DNA of 64,000 nucleotides from Acidimicrobiia bacterium. Its GTDB lineage: Bacteria > Acidobacteriota > Vicinamibacteria > Vicinamibacterales > CAVVIG01. The notes beneath the pieces were generated by a model. The model was not told the DNA's origin. It saw only the letters and a program-made list of their open reading frames with translations, and made no database searches. Of this stretch, positions 1-12,723 are shown piece by piece; the stretch's first letter is position 1, and every line of letters begins with the position of its first letter. The translations under genes and the position numbers were made by a program. The stretch lies in NCBI GenBank assembly GCA_016871175.1, contig VFZL01000018.1, positions 20,144 to 84,143 of the forward strand. Reading direction: 5' to 3'.

Positions 1-2
1 CG

Positions 3-137
3 CCCGTGCAGCGCATCGTCTACACGGACCACGAGTGCAACTACTGCGCGCGATGCCAGACGGGCGGACGCCTGCTCGCCGATCGGTCGCTCTCGCGTCT
101 GCTCAAGGACGCCTGGCCTCGAACGCTGAAAGACTGA
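3..137 (+). CDS. C-terminal end of Fpg/Nei-type DNA glycosylase (truncated by window edge)
   Basis: Frame 3 reads [44 protein letters not shown], which resembles the zinc-finger C-terminus of Fpg/Nei glycosylases. Confidence 0.7.
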   Translation, partial: PVQRIVYTDHECNYCARCQTGGRLLADRSLSRLLKDAWPRTLKD

Positions 138-172
138 TGATTGAACGTTCGGGGATTGCCGTGGTGCTTGCG

Positions 173-193
173 TACATTCCATCAATGAATGTA
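173..193. promoter_or_regulatory. Candidate operator: perfect inverted repeat TACATTC-N7-GAATGTA
   Basis: 7-bp arms with a 7-bp spacer, ending 5 bp before the GTG start of the ArsR-family gene. Confidence 0.5.
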
Positions 194-198
194 GATTT

Positions 199-1167
199 GT
201 GGATGTGCGCCAGGTGTCCGCGCTCTACAAACTGCTGGGCGACGAAGCGCGATTGCGTCTCCTTCGCGTGCTGCGCCGCGAACGGCTCAATGTCACGGAG
301 CTGACAGGTGTGCTCGGGCTGGCGCAGTCCGGCGTCTCACGGCACCTGGGGCTCCTGAAAGATGCGGGTCTGGTCGCCGAGGAGCGCGACGCGGGCTACT
401 CGTACTATCGGCTCTCCCCGTCGCTCGCAGACGGCCCACGCCGAGCGTTGTGGCAGGCGGTCGAGGCGCAGTTCGAGGCCACGGAACACGATCCGGCCCT
501 CCGCGCTGACGATGCACGGCTGCAGGAGGTGTTACGGCTTCGGATCGAGAACTTCGACACGCACGGGACGGCCGATACGCGCGGTGCGCGCCAGCTCGTG
601 CCCGGCCGCAGCTGGGCGGCGTGGGCGCGGGCGCTGGGCATGCTCCTCCCGCCGCTGGAGGTCGCGGATCTCGGCTGCGGCGAAGGCTACCTCACCATCG
701 AAGCGGCCCGTTGGGCGAAGCGGGTCGTCGCCGTCGACCGTTCGGCGGTGGTGCTGGACCGCGCCCGGGCGTTGGCCAAACGGCGGCGCGTGTCGAACGT
801 GACGTGGAAGCAGGGCGAGCTGGAACGGCTTCCCTTGAAGGATGCCTCAGTGGACGTGGCGCTCTTGTCGCAGGCGCTGCATCATTCCGGCAGGCCCGAG
901 AAGGCGATTGCCGAGGCGGCACGCATCACGCGTCCGGGTGGGCGCGTCCTGATTCTCGACTTGCGCGAGCACCAGGAGGAGTGGGTGCGCACGACGCTGG
1001 GCGATCGCGCACTCGGCTTCCGCGACACCGCGCTCCGCGACCTGTTGGTGTCGACGGGCCTGCTCGACATCAAGGTCGCCGTGGGCGCCCGCAAAGCCGG
1101 CGATCCCTTCACGGTGCTCATCGCGTCAGGCACGAAGCCACGCGCGTCGTTCCCGTCATCTCGCTGA
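199..1167 (+). CDS. ArsR-family HTH regulator fused to SAM-dependent methyltransferase domain (SahR-like)
   Basis: N-terminal wHTH (YKLLGDEARLRLLRVL...QSGVSRHLGLLKDAGLV), C-terminal class I MTase motif (VADLGCGEGYLTIEAA); immediately upstream of metH. Confidence 0.88.
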   Translation: MDVRQVSALYKLLGDEARLRLLRVLRRERLNVTELTGVLGLAQSGVSRHLGLLKDAGLVAEERDAGYSYYRLSPSLADGPRRALWQAVEAQFEATEHDPALRADDARLQEVLRLRIENFDTHGTADTRGARQLVPGRSWAAWARALGMLLPPLEVADLGCGEGYLTIEAARWAKRVVAVDRSAVVLDRARALAKRRRVSNVTWKQGELERLPLKDASVDVALLSQALHHSGRPEKAIAEAARITRPGGRVLILDLREHQEEWVRTTLGDRALGFRDTALRDLLVSTGLLDIKVAVGARKAGDPFTVLIASGTKPRASFPSSR

Positions 1168-1179
1168 AAGGTCGGTCCC

Positions 1180-4869
<3,690 letters not shown>

Positions 4870-4908
4870 TTCTCGTGGTCTGTCCGCGCTGAATCAGCAC
4901 CGCCTGCC

Positions 4909-4925
4909 AGGCGGGGATCCCGCCT
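4909..4925. terminator. Candidate hairpin downstream of metH
   Basis: AGGCGGG-GAT-CCCGCCT perfect 7-bp stem 40 bp after the metH stop; no T-tract. Confidence 0.35.
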
Positions 4926-5445
4926 TGCGGCGTTGCTCATCGCTCACGTATGCCCCAGACGCTCCTCTTCGCGCCCGCCGATCCGGGCGTCGCGCTCCGG
5001 CATGTCACGCTGCTTCACCGGGGACGGCCACTAGTTGGGAAGCGAAGTGCCAGGACGTGTCGTAACTGCCCACCGTTTCCAGCGCTGTCTCGCGTGCAGC
5101 GATGGGAAATCCCGTCGAGCTGCCAGCGGATTCGTTTACCGAACTCCAAAGAAGTGCCTTTAACGATCTGTATACGACAATAGAGGCTTATGACCAACCC
5201 TGGGGTGGTCGATTTTGAGAAAGCTGTCAGGATTTAGAACACAGCCGTAGATTGGCCATTTCCCGAAGGAATCCTCACTCTCTCTCGATGTCTGCGATCC
5301 AGCTGTGCTGTCTCGGCACAGGGGCCACGGGTATACCCCTCGAATCTTGAAGACACCAACCGACCGCAACAACCTGAAAAAAAGGCGCTTATGGTGGTGA
5401 GGCCGAAACGGCTCGGCTGGCGTACCGGTTGCTCTGGTAGCTGGC

Positions 5446-7347
5446 ATGTCCATTCGTCTGTGCTCAGCCAGACGGAAGGCCGTCTGGGGTCCCAAGAATC
5501 TCGTTGTTGCTCTTCTACTCCTGGTCACCGGCTTCGCGCCCGACGCGATGGCCGCCAGCCAAAAACGTCGAGAAGCGCGTCCGTCGCGCCACTTCGAGAC
5601 GGCACCCATTGCCCGCTCCGGCGCTCCGAGCCGGAGGGTTCGTCAGTACAAAGTCGATCGAGAGCTCTCCGCTCGCAAGCGCCGGAATCCTGACTCGAGA
5701 ACCAAAGTCATCGTGACCTTGGTGCCAGGCACTCAGTTGCCCCAGGAGTTCCGCCGGTTCGCGCGCGCGGACCGCAAGCTGGATTTGATCAACGGGATCG
5801 AACTCGAGCTGCCCAACCGCGTGATTGAACGTCTCGAGGCGCGGCCCGAGATCTTCCGGCTGCACTATGACCGCCCGGTCGCTGCGCACAATTTTCGGAT
5901 GAGCGTCACCGTCGGCGCGACTGCCGTTCGAAACACCCTCGGATACACGGGTGCGGGCGTCGGCGTCGCCATCATCGACTCCGGCATCACGAACTGGCAC
6001 AACGACCTGACTCGTGGCAACAGCCAGACCGTCTACCCGTATGGCAACCAGCGTGTCGCCGCGTTCGTCGACTTCGTCAACGGACACGCGATGCCGTATG
6101 ACGACCACGGTCACGGTTCGCACGTCGCCGGCATCATCGCCGGGAATGGCTACGACTCAGCCAATCAGAAAGCCGGCGTGGCGCCTGGCGCGCACCTGGT
6201 CGTGCTCAAGGTACTCGACGCCAACGGCGCCGGGTCGATCGGCAACGTGATCGCCGCGATGAACTGGATCGTGACCAACGCCACCGCCTACAACATCCGT
6301 GTGGTCAATCTGTCGATTGGCGCACGGATCGGTGAGTCGTACTGGACCGACCCGCTGACGCTCGCCGCGAAGAAGCTGACGGACAAGGGCATCGTCGTCG
6401 TGACCGCCGCCGGCAACTACGGCAAGGCAGCCGACGGCCGCCAGCAGTACGGCAGCGTCACGGCGCCCGGCAACGCCCCGTGGGTACTGACCGTTGGTGC
6501 GACGAGCACGCAAGGCACGATGACACGGAGCGACGACGTGATGGCGAGCTACAGCTCGGCGGGTCCGACCAAATACGACTACCTGGCCAAGCCGGATCTC
6601 GTCGCGCCGGGCACTGGCACGGTGTCACTGTCGGCCCCGGGCAGCACGCTGTATTCGACGAAAGCGACCGCCCTGTCGAACGGCACGACCGCCCAGTACG
6701 TGTATCTCTCGCTGAGCGGCACCAGCATGGCAGCGCCGGTTGTGTCGGGCACGGTCGCGGCCATGTTCCAGGCCAATCCGAGCCTGACCCCGAATCTCGT
6801 CAAGGCGATCCTGCAGTACACGGCACAGGCATATCCCGGGTACAAGCCACTGCAGCAGGGCGCCGGGTTCCTGAACGCGCTCGGCGCGGTCCGTCTGGCG
6901 CGTTTCTACCAGCAAAACGCTGTGGGCAGCACGATGCCTCGTCAGCCGAGCTGGAGCCGAAGCATCATCTGGGGCAATCGATTGATCAAGGGCGGTTACC
7001 TGAGTCCCCGGGCCAACGCGTGGGCGAACAACATCGTGTGGGGTGCTGCCAAGACGGCCGTCTCCGCCGGTGACAACGTCGTGTGGGGCACCAACAACGG
7101 CGACAACGTGGTGTGGGGCACGTCCGGCGACGACGGCAACGTGGTGTGGGGCAGCGACTGTGGGAGCAACGACTGCGACAACGTCGTCTGGGGCACCAGC
7201 GACGGCGACAACGTGGTATGGGGCAGCAGTGACGGGTCGACGCCTGATCTGCAGTTCAGCGACTCAGCCTCCGAGCCTGTCACCGACATCGAAGCCGAGT
7301 TGAGTCAGCCTTCGGCGGACCTCTTCAGCCTGGTGGGAGGTCTCTAA
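5446..7347 (+). CDS. Secreted S8 family serine peptidase (subtilase) with C-terminal NVVWG repeats
   Basis: Signal peptide; catalytic motifs VAIIDSGI, HGHGSHVAGI, SGTSMAAPVVSG; repeated (N/D)NVVWG motifs at C-terminus. Confidence 0.93.
   Translation: MSIRLCSARRKAVWGPKNLVVALLLLVTGFAPDAMAASQKRREARPSRHFETAPIARSGAPSRRVRQYKVDRELSARKRRNPDSRTKVIVTLVPGTQLPQEFRRFARADRKLDLINGIELELPNRVIERLEARPEIFRLHYDRPVAAHNFRMSVTVGATAVRNTLGYTGAGVGVAIIDSGITNWHNDLTRGNSQTVYPYGNQRVAAFVDFVNGHAMPYDDHGHGSHVAGIIAGNGYDSANQKAGVAPGAHLVVLKVLDANGAGSIGNVIAAMNWIVTNATAYNIRVVNLSIGARIGESYWTDPLTLAAKKLTDKGIVVVTAAGNYGKAADGRQQYGSVTAPGNAPWVLTVGATSTQGTMTRSDDVMASYSSAGPTKYDYLAKPDLVAPGTGTVSLSAPGSTLYSTKATALSNGTTAQYVYLSLSGTSMAAPVVSGTVAAMFQANPSLTPNLVKAILQYTAQAYPGYKPLQQGAGFLNALGAVRLARFYQQNAVGSTMPRQPSWSRSIIWGNRLIKGGYLSPRANAWANNIVWGAAKTAVSAGDNVVWGTNNGDNVVWGTSGDDGNVVWGSDCGSNDCDNVVWGTSDGDNVVWGSSDGSTPDLQFSDSASEPVTDIEAELSQPSADLFSLVGGL
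7020..7235 (+). repeat. In-frame NVVWG-motif repeat region within the S8 peptidase gene
   Basis: NNIVWG, DNVVWGT, DNVVWGT, GNVVWGS, DNVVWGT, DNVVWGS with 10-14 aa spacing. Confidence 0.85.
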
Positions 7348-7349
7348 TC

Positions 7350-8029
7350 ATGGAAAAGATGCCATACCGCGTTGAGATTGACGGCGGCATCCTCCAGATG
7401 GGGACCATGGCCGCCCACGACGTGACCACCAGCGATTGGCGGCAGGCGCTGCCGGTGCTGGCCTCGGGTCAGGTGGTGTTGCGCGAGCTTCGCGCGTCGG
7501 ACGCCGCCTCCCTGTTTACGATGCTGACGACCGAAGAAGTGTCGCGATTCATCTCGCCGCCGCCCTCCACGGTCGAAGGCTTCGAGCGCTTCATCGCGTG
7601 GACGCATCGGCAGCGAGCGGCCGGGACGTACGTCTGCTTCGCGGTGACCCTGAAGGGCTCCGACACCGCCATCGGGATCTTCCAGGTGCGCGAGCTCGAA
7701 AAGGGATTCACGACGGCTGAATGGGGATTCGCGATCGGGTCCCAGTTCTGGGGCACCGGGGTGTTCGCCCAGGGTGCCGAGCTCACGTTGCAGTTCGCGT
7801 TCAAAACGCTGGGCGTCCACCGGCTCGAAGCGCGAGCGGCGATCCAGAACGGCCGGGGCAACGCGGCGTTGCTGAAGGTTGGCGCCGTGCCGGAAGCCGT
7901 TCTTCGACAGTCGTTCCTCCGAAATGGCGAGTACCTCGACCAGACGCTTACGCCATCCTGGCGGAGGATTGGAGCGCTCGGACGGCTCCCAACGCCTTCG
8001 AGTCGGCCGTTACCGAAACGATCCACTAG
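7350..8029 (+). CDS. GNAT family N-acetyltransferase (RimJ/RimL type), probable 1-nt frameshift near 7947-7949
   Basis: ORF 7350..8171 matches GNAT until GEYLDQTL; the expected C-terminus YAILAEDWSARTAPNAFESAVTETIH* continues in another frame to 8029. Confidence 0.75.
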
Positions 8030-8047
8030 TTCGACAGCCAGCCAGTC

Positions 8048-8077
8048 GAGGGCCGCTTTCTTCGGAAGGCGGCCCTC
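8048..8077 (+). terminator. Strong hairpin with UUCG tetraloop, likely intrinsic terminator or transcript end
   Basis: GAGGGCCGCTTTC-TTCG-GAAGGCGGCCCTC, 13-bp stem with one G-U pair, 18 bp after the reframed GNAT stop. Confidence 0.7.
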
Positions 8078-8149
8078 TCTCAGTCGCGAGTCACATCACA
8101 AATCGCACCTCACCTCGCCGGCGCGCACACGGGCACCGAACATGGTATC

Positions 8150-8168
8150 GGCGGGCAGTCGGCCCGCC
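8150..8168. terminator. Hairpin GGCGGGC-AGTCG-GCCCGCC
   Basis: Perfect 7-bp stem, 5-nt loop, between convergent genes. Confidence 0.35.
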
Positions 8169-8174
8169 TGAGAC

Positions 8175-8209
8175 GTGACCTGACACTTGCGACTGGCGAC
8201 TTGAGACGC
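8175..8209. repeat. Degenerate heptamer tandem repeat (consensus GCGACTT), 5 units
   Basis: GTGACCT GACACTT GCGACTG GCGACTT GAGACGC. Confidence 0.6.
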
Positions 8210-8211
8210 CT

Positions 8212-9090
8212 TCAGTCCCCGGTCGCGATGGGCCTGCCCTGATCCGCCGACCATTCACTCCACGAACCTGGATACAAGCGACCACCCGGTAGGCCCGCGT
8301 GCTCCAGCGCCAGTAAGTTGTGGCAAGCGGTCACGCCGGAGCCACAGTACGCGATGACGCGATCGGGCGGCGTATCCCCCAACCGGTTCAAGAGCTGTCT
8401 GCGCAGGGTGTCGGCGGGTCTGAATCGCCCGTCCGCGTCGATGTTCTCCCTGAAGAAGTGGTTGACCGCACCGGGAATGTGACCCGCAGCGGCATCGAGC
8501 GGCTCGACATCTCCACGAAAACGCTCCGGCGCTCGCGCATCGAGCAGACGCCGCCCACCGGCGCCAGCCACGATCTCGCCGACCTCCTCGAGGCTGGCGA
8601 CCATCGCGACGTCTGGCGTTCCGTCGAACACGTGCGGAACCACATGCTCTTCACCCGCCCGTGTCGGGCCACCCAGCTGCTGCCAGGCGGCGAAGCCGCC
8701 ATCCAACACGGCAACCTGCTGATGCCCCATCCAGCGCAGCAGCCACCAGAGGCGGCTCGCGTACATCGCGCTCTCTTGGTCGTAGGCCACGACCTGCATC
8801 GCCGGTCCGATGCCGAGCCGGCCCAGCACCTGACGGAGGGCCGTTGGATCGGGAAGCGGATGCCGGCCGTTACGCCCAGTTTTCTGGCCTGACAGGTCTC
8901 GGTCGAGGTGCGCGTACGCGGCGCCCGGGATATGTGCCTGCCGGTACTCGCGCTCGCCCCATGCAGTGTCGTTCAAGAGGAATCGACAGTCCACGATCGC
9001 GACATCCGGTTGTCCGAGCCTGGAGCCGAGCGCTTCCGCACCGACGAGAGTGGTCCACGCCATCGGCGTCAACGATAGCAAGCGCGTCAA
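8212..9090 (-). CDS. Sulfurtransferase (thiosulfate/3-mercaptopyruvate type, tandem rhodanese)
   Basis: Two rhodanese domains; VIAYCGSGVTACHNLLALEHAG active-site loop. Confidence 0.92.
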   Translation of the reverse strand: MTRLLSLTPMAWTTLVGAEALGSRLGQPDVAIVDCRFLLNDTAWGEREYRQAHIPGAAYAHLDRDLSGQKTGRNGRHPLPDPTALRQVLGRLGIGPAMQVVAYDQESAMYASRLWWLLRWMGHQQVAVLDGGFAAWQQLGGPTRAGEEHVVPHVFDGTPDVAMVASLEEVGEIVAGAGGRRLLDARAPERFRGDVEPLDAAAGHIPGAVNHFFRENIDADGRFRPADTLRRQLLNRLGDTPPDRVIAYCGSGVTACHNLLALEHAGLPGGRLYPGSWSEWSADQGRPIATGD

Positions 9091-9581
9091 GCCTGTCGCC
9101 CGCGCTGCGTCGCAGAAATCAGGATCTCGGCGGGCGTGGACACCGGGAGGTCGAATGCTCGCAGGAGCGCTTCGTGGCGATGGGCGAAGATTCGCTTGAG
9201 GTCACGTACGACGAGCCAAGCGATGACGCGCCCGCCCAAAACGCGGAAATCGACCTCGTCCTCGACAAGAGTTCCTGCTGCGTGCTCGGTGAATCGATGC
9301 GTGTGGATCCAAGTCCGATACGGTCCCCGCAACTGCGAGTCCACGAACACATGTGGTGGGTCCCAGACCGCGATCTCAGTTCTCCACTTCAGGGGCACGC
9401 CGTGAAGCCTGATGCGGTAGTCGATCAGCGTGCCTGCCCGCATGGCGATGGGCCGTTCGGACAGAATCTCGAACTGCAGCCAATCAGGTGTCAGGAATTC
9501 GAGGTTCTCAGAGGACGAGAAGAACGCGAAGACGAGGTCGCGTGGGACGGGGAGCCACGTTTTGGTGGTGAGACGCATCAA
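9087..9581 (-). CDS. SRPBCC family protein (polyketide cyclase/START-like)
   Basis: LPVPRDLVFAFFSSSENLEFLTPDWLQFEIL...RIRLHGVPLKWRTEI; overlaps the sulfurtransferase start by 4 nt. Confidence 0.85.
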   Translation of the reverse strand: MMRLTTKTWLPVPRDLVFAFFSSSENLEFLTPDWLQFEILSERPIAMRAGTLIDYRIRLHGVPLKWRTEIAVWDPPHVFVDSQLRGPYRTWIHTHRFTEHAAGTLVEDEVDFRVLGGRVIAWLVVRDLKRIFAHRHEALLRAFDLPVSTPAEILISATQRGRQA

Positions 9582-9879
9582 CAGACTCTGGAGGCCGTTT
9601 CTAGTGCGTTAGACGCCGTGAGGACGACGGGCGTCTCGCCGTCGCGATCGGCCTGAGGGCCGGCCGCCGCCTTCTTCGCGGCCCCGTGAAGACGCGCGAC
9701 CAGTTCGGCGTGCCTCGCCGAGCCTCGCCAAAGCGGGGTTGTGACCTTTGGTCACCGTCCAGGGGCCACCGCGAGACCTGGGGCCCTGGAGGGAGCGGCG
9801 ACTGGAGCGGGCCGTGCGATCCCGTGCGACTGAGTTGGCGTTCGGGGCAAAGCCCCGACTGGATAGAATGGTGCTGACC

Positions 9880-11607
9880 ATGAATCAGTCCGAGGGCCCG
9901 TTGACGCCGGCGAATGCCGTCCAGTCCGACAGGGGTGCGAGTGCTCCGCTCGATTTCATCCGTCAGATCATTACCGATGATCTCGCGGCCGGTGCACACA
10001 CACACATCGCCACGCGCTTTCCGCCAGAGCCGAACGGTTACCTGCACATCGGCCACGCGAAGTCGATCTGCCTCAATTTCGGCGTCGCGCTGGAGTATCG
10101 CGGCACCTGCAACTTGCGGTTGGATGACACCAACCCGACCAAGGAGGACGTCGAGTACGTCGAGGCGATCAAGGAGGATGTCCGCTGGCTCGGTTTCACG
10201 TGGAATGCGGAGCTCTACGCCTCCGACTACTTCGAGCAGCTCTACGGCTTTGCGGTCACGCTCATCCAGCGGGGCCTCGCGTATGTCGATAGTCTGACGG
10301 CCGATCAAATCCGGGAATATCGCGGGACACTTACCCAGCCAGGTCGCAACAGCCCTTATCGCGACCGTTCAAGTGAGGAGAGCCTCGATCTCTTCGGGCG
10401 GATGCGAGCCGGCGAGTTCCCTGACGGCGCGCACGTGTTGCGCGCCAAGATCGACATGGCGTCACCCAATCTCAACATGCGCGATCCAGCGCTGTATCGC
10501 ATCCGCCACGCGAGCCACCATCGCACCGGCGACGCCTGGTGCATCTACCCGATGTACGACTACGCGCATCCCCTCTCCGACGCGATCGAAGGAATTACGC
10601 ACTCGCTGTGCACGTTGGAGTTCGAAGATCACCGGCCGCTCTACGACTGGCTGGTCGAGCATCTCATCGAGGGCGAACGGCCGCAGCAAATCGAGTTCGC
10701 GCGCTTGAACCTGAACTACACCGTCATGAGCAAGCGCAAGCTGCTGCAGCTCGTGCAGCAGAAGCACGTGTCAGGGTGGGACGATCCCCGCATGCCCACG
10801 ATCAGCGGTCTTCGGCGGCGCGGCTACACGCCCGAGTCGATTCGCGGATTCTGCTCGCGCATCGGCATGGCGAAGAAAGAGAACGTGATCGACGTCGCAC
10901 AGCTCGAACACAGCGTGCGTGAAGACCTGAACAAGCGGGCTCCTCGCGTGATGGTGGTGCTCGACCCCTTGAAGGTGGTCATCACGAACTACCCAGAGGG
11001 ACAGGTCGAGGAAGTTGACGTCATAAACAACCCGGAGGATCCCTCGGCCGGGACGCGGAAGGTCGCGTTCTCACGGGAGCTGTACGTCGAGCGCGACGAC
11101 TTCATGGAAGACCCGCCGAACAAGTTCTTCCGCCTCGCCCCCGGGCGCGAAGTCCGGCTGCGCTGCGCGTACTTCGTCAAGTGCCAGGGGGTGGTCAAGG
11201 ACGCGAGCGGCAAGGTCATCGAGCTCCGCTGCACGTACGATCCGGCCACGCGAGGCGGTGATGCTCCAGACGGGCGGCGCGTGAAAGCGACGCTCCATTG
11301 GGTGTCAGCGGCACATGCGTTGCCGGTGCGGGTGCGCCTTTATGATCGGTTGTTCTCGGTGGAGGACGCCGAAGCGACCCAGGAAGGGCAGACGTTCCTC
11401 GACCACTTGAATCCGACGTCGCTGCAGATCCTGACGGCGTGCCAGGCGGAAGAGAGCCTTCGAGAGGCACAGGAGATGTCGCGCTATCAGTTCGAGCGAC
11501 TCGGCTACTTCTGCGTCGACCCTGACTCACGATCTGGCGAGCTGATCTTCAACCGAACCGTGTCGCTTCGCGACACCTGGTCGAAGATCGCGCGCAAGAA
11601 CCCGTGA
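9880..11607 (+). CDS. glnS: Glutaminyl-tRNA synthetase
   Basis: [23 protein letters not shown] (HIGH), [11 protein letters not shown] (KMSKS-like); full GlnRS C-terminal domain. Confidence 0.96.
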   Translation: MNQSEGPLTPANAVQSDRGASAPLDFIRQIITDDLAAGAHTHIATRFPPEPNGYLHIGHAKSICLNFGVALEYRGTCNLRLDDTNPTKEDVEYVEAIKEDVRWLGFTWNAELYASDYFEQLYGFAVTLIQRGLAYVDSLTADQIREYRGTLTQPGRNSPYRDRSSEESLDLFGRMRAGEFPDGAHVLRAKIDMASPNLNMRDPALYRIRHASHHRTGDAWCIYPMYDYAHPLSDAIEGITHSLCTLEFEDHRPLYDWLVEHLIEGERPQQIEFARLNLNYTVMSKRKLLQLVQQKHVSGWDDPRMPTISGLRRRGYTPESIRGFCSRIGMAKKENVIDVAQLEHSVREDLNKRAPRVMVVLDPLKVVITNYPEGQVEEVDVINNPEDPSAGTRKVAFSRELYVERDDFMEDPPNKFFRLAPGREVRLRCAYFVKCQGVVKDASGKVIELRCTYDPATRGGDAPDGRRVKATLHWVSAAHALPVRVRLYDRLFSVEDAEATQEGQTFLDHLNPTSLQILTACQAEESLREAQEMSRYQFERLGYFCVDPDSRSGELIFNRTVSLRDTWSKIARKNP

Positions 11608-11617
11608 CGTCCAATGA

Positions 11618-12226
11618 CTACAGTGTGGCTTGCGTGACCGTGTAGCGACCGCGGTGGCGCGTCAGGAGCTCAGGCATGAGCCGCTTGCTCAGGTAGACCT
11701 TCGACTCGGCATTGTCCGTCTGATGGCGCTCGTACCTGATGACCTCGAAGCGCAGGTGGTCGAGCGTCCCGCGCATCTCGTAGAACCTGTTCTTCGTCTT
11801 GACGACGATCTCGTCGAACCCTTGCTCGATTGCCCAGAACTCCTGCTGTTCACTCAGCGCGCGGAAGTGGCCCTGGCCGCGCCAATCGCGTCGCGTTCCG
11901 CCGATCCACGAGTACAGAATCCTTCGCCCCTCGAACTGCACGGCATCGCGCAGGTGAGTCACCAGATCCGCGAGCTTGGGGTCCTGCTCGTCGTCCCGGA
12001 TCTCATGAGCGACCTTGAACGACACCGGCACGACCGTGGTCGGATCGTGGGGTAGCGTCGCCGTGGCCATCAGGATGAGGTGCGGGCGTCCGCGAAGTCG
12101 GTCCACGATCTCGGCCGCTGTCTTCTTTCGAGGAAACTCACCGAAGTACTCCTCGATGTACTGAATCTCCAGCGCGCCCTGCTCGAGCTCGTACTGCGTG
12201 ATGAAGTAGTCCATGCGATCGGTCAT
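11618..12226 (-). CDS. GNAT family N-acetyltransferase-like protein
   Basis: GGTRRDWRGQGHFRALSEQQEFWAIEQGFDEIVVKTKNRFYEMRGTLDHLRFEVIRYE; start MTDRMDYF, ATGA overlap with the asparaginase stop. Confidence 0.75.
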   Translation of the reverse strand: MTDRMDYFITQYELEQGALEIQYIEEYFGEFPRKKTAAEIVDRLRGRPHLILMATATLPHDPTTVVPVSFKVAHEIRDDEQDPKLADLVTHLRDAVQFEGRRILYSWIGGTRRDWRGQGHFRALSEQQEFWAIEQGFDEIVVKTKNRFYEMRGTLDHLRFEVIRYERHQTDNAESKVYLSKRLMPELLTRHRGRYTVTQATL

Positions 12227-12723
12227 TGGTCGTTGGTCTCTGCAAACGTTCCCGTGTCCTTGTTCTTGCGGACGCGGTTCCACGCGAACCAGCGACCGTT
12301 CATTGCGATGTAGACGCCGCCCGGCAGGGTCTGCACGAACGACACCGCGCTGCCGAGATTGAACAACCCATCCGAGCTCCCGAAGGCGTACGGCACCATC
12401 GCGCCCGCGAGCACGATCGTTTTCGAGCCGCCGACGGGGAACGCCTTGGCAAGTGCCCGTGCCGTGTCGACCATCGTGTCCGTGCCGTGTGTGATCACGA
12501 TGCGCGATTCCGGCGCCTGACGGCACTGCTCGACGATGAGCGCGCGATCGGAGTCGGTCATCTCGAGGCTGTCGATCATCATGAGCGTCCGGACCGAGAC
12601 GTCGACGAGGCAGCGGCCCAGGCGCAGCATCTCCGGGATGTGCGTGTCCTCGAAAAACAGCGTGCCATCGAGCTCGTTGTACTCCTTGTCGAAGGTGCCG
12701 CCGGTGACGAAGATCCGGATCAC
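12223..12723 (-). CDS. Short asparaginase domain protein
   Basis: IRIFVTGGTFDKEYNE and ITHGTDTMVDTARAL asparaginase signatures; only about 166 aa (N-terminal domain). Confidence 0.85.
   Translation of the reverse strand: MIRIFVTGGTFDKEYNELDGTLFFEDTHIPEMLRLGRCLVDVSVRTLMMIDSLEMTDSDRALIVEQCRQAPESRIVITHGTDTMVDTARALAKAFPVGGSKTIVLAGAMVPYAFGSSDGLFNLGSAVSFVQTLPGGVYIAMNGRWFAWNRVRKNKDTGTFAETNDQ

Noticed and set aside
5355-5445. Possible c-di-GMP-I (GEMM) riboswitch upstream of the S8 protease
   Set aside because: Some resemblance (GCAAC...GGTTGC pairing, GCCACGGG at about 5322) but the conserved GGCAAACC and GACGCAAAGCC core elements and GNRA loop are missing. Infernal against RF01051 would decide.
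7020-7235. CRISPR-like or minisatellite repeat
   Set aside because: Repeats are in-frame, unequal in spacing and conserved at protein level (NVVWG); part of the protease CDS.
7350-8171. Full-length 273-aa GNAT ORF as annotated by the ORF track
   Set aside because: C-terminal about 70 aa do not fit GNATs and read through a strong hairpin; the reframed end at 8029 is preferred.
9842-9858. Hairpin TCGGGGC-AAA-GCCCCGA just before glnS as an attenuator
   Set aside because: Perfect 7-bp stem, but short, without T-tract or leader features; insufficient to call a regulator.
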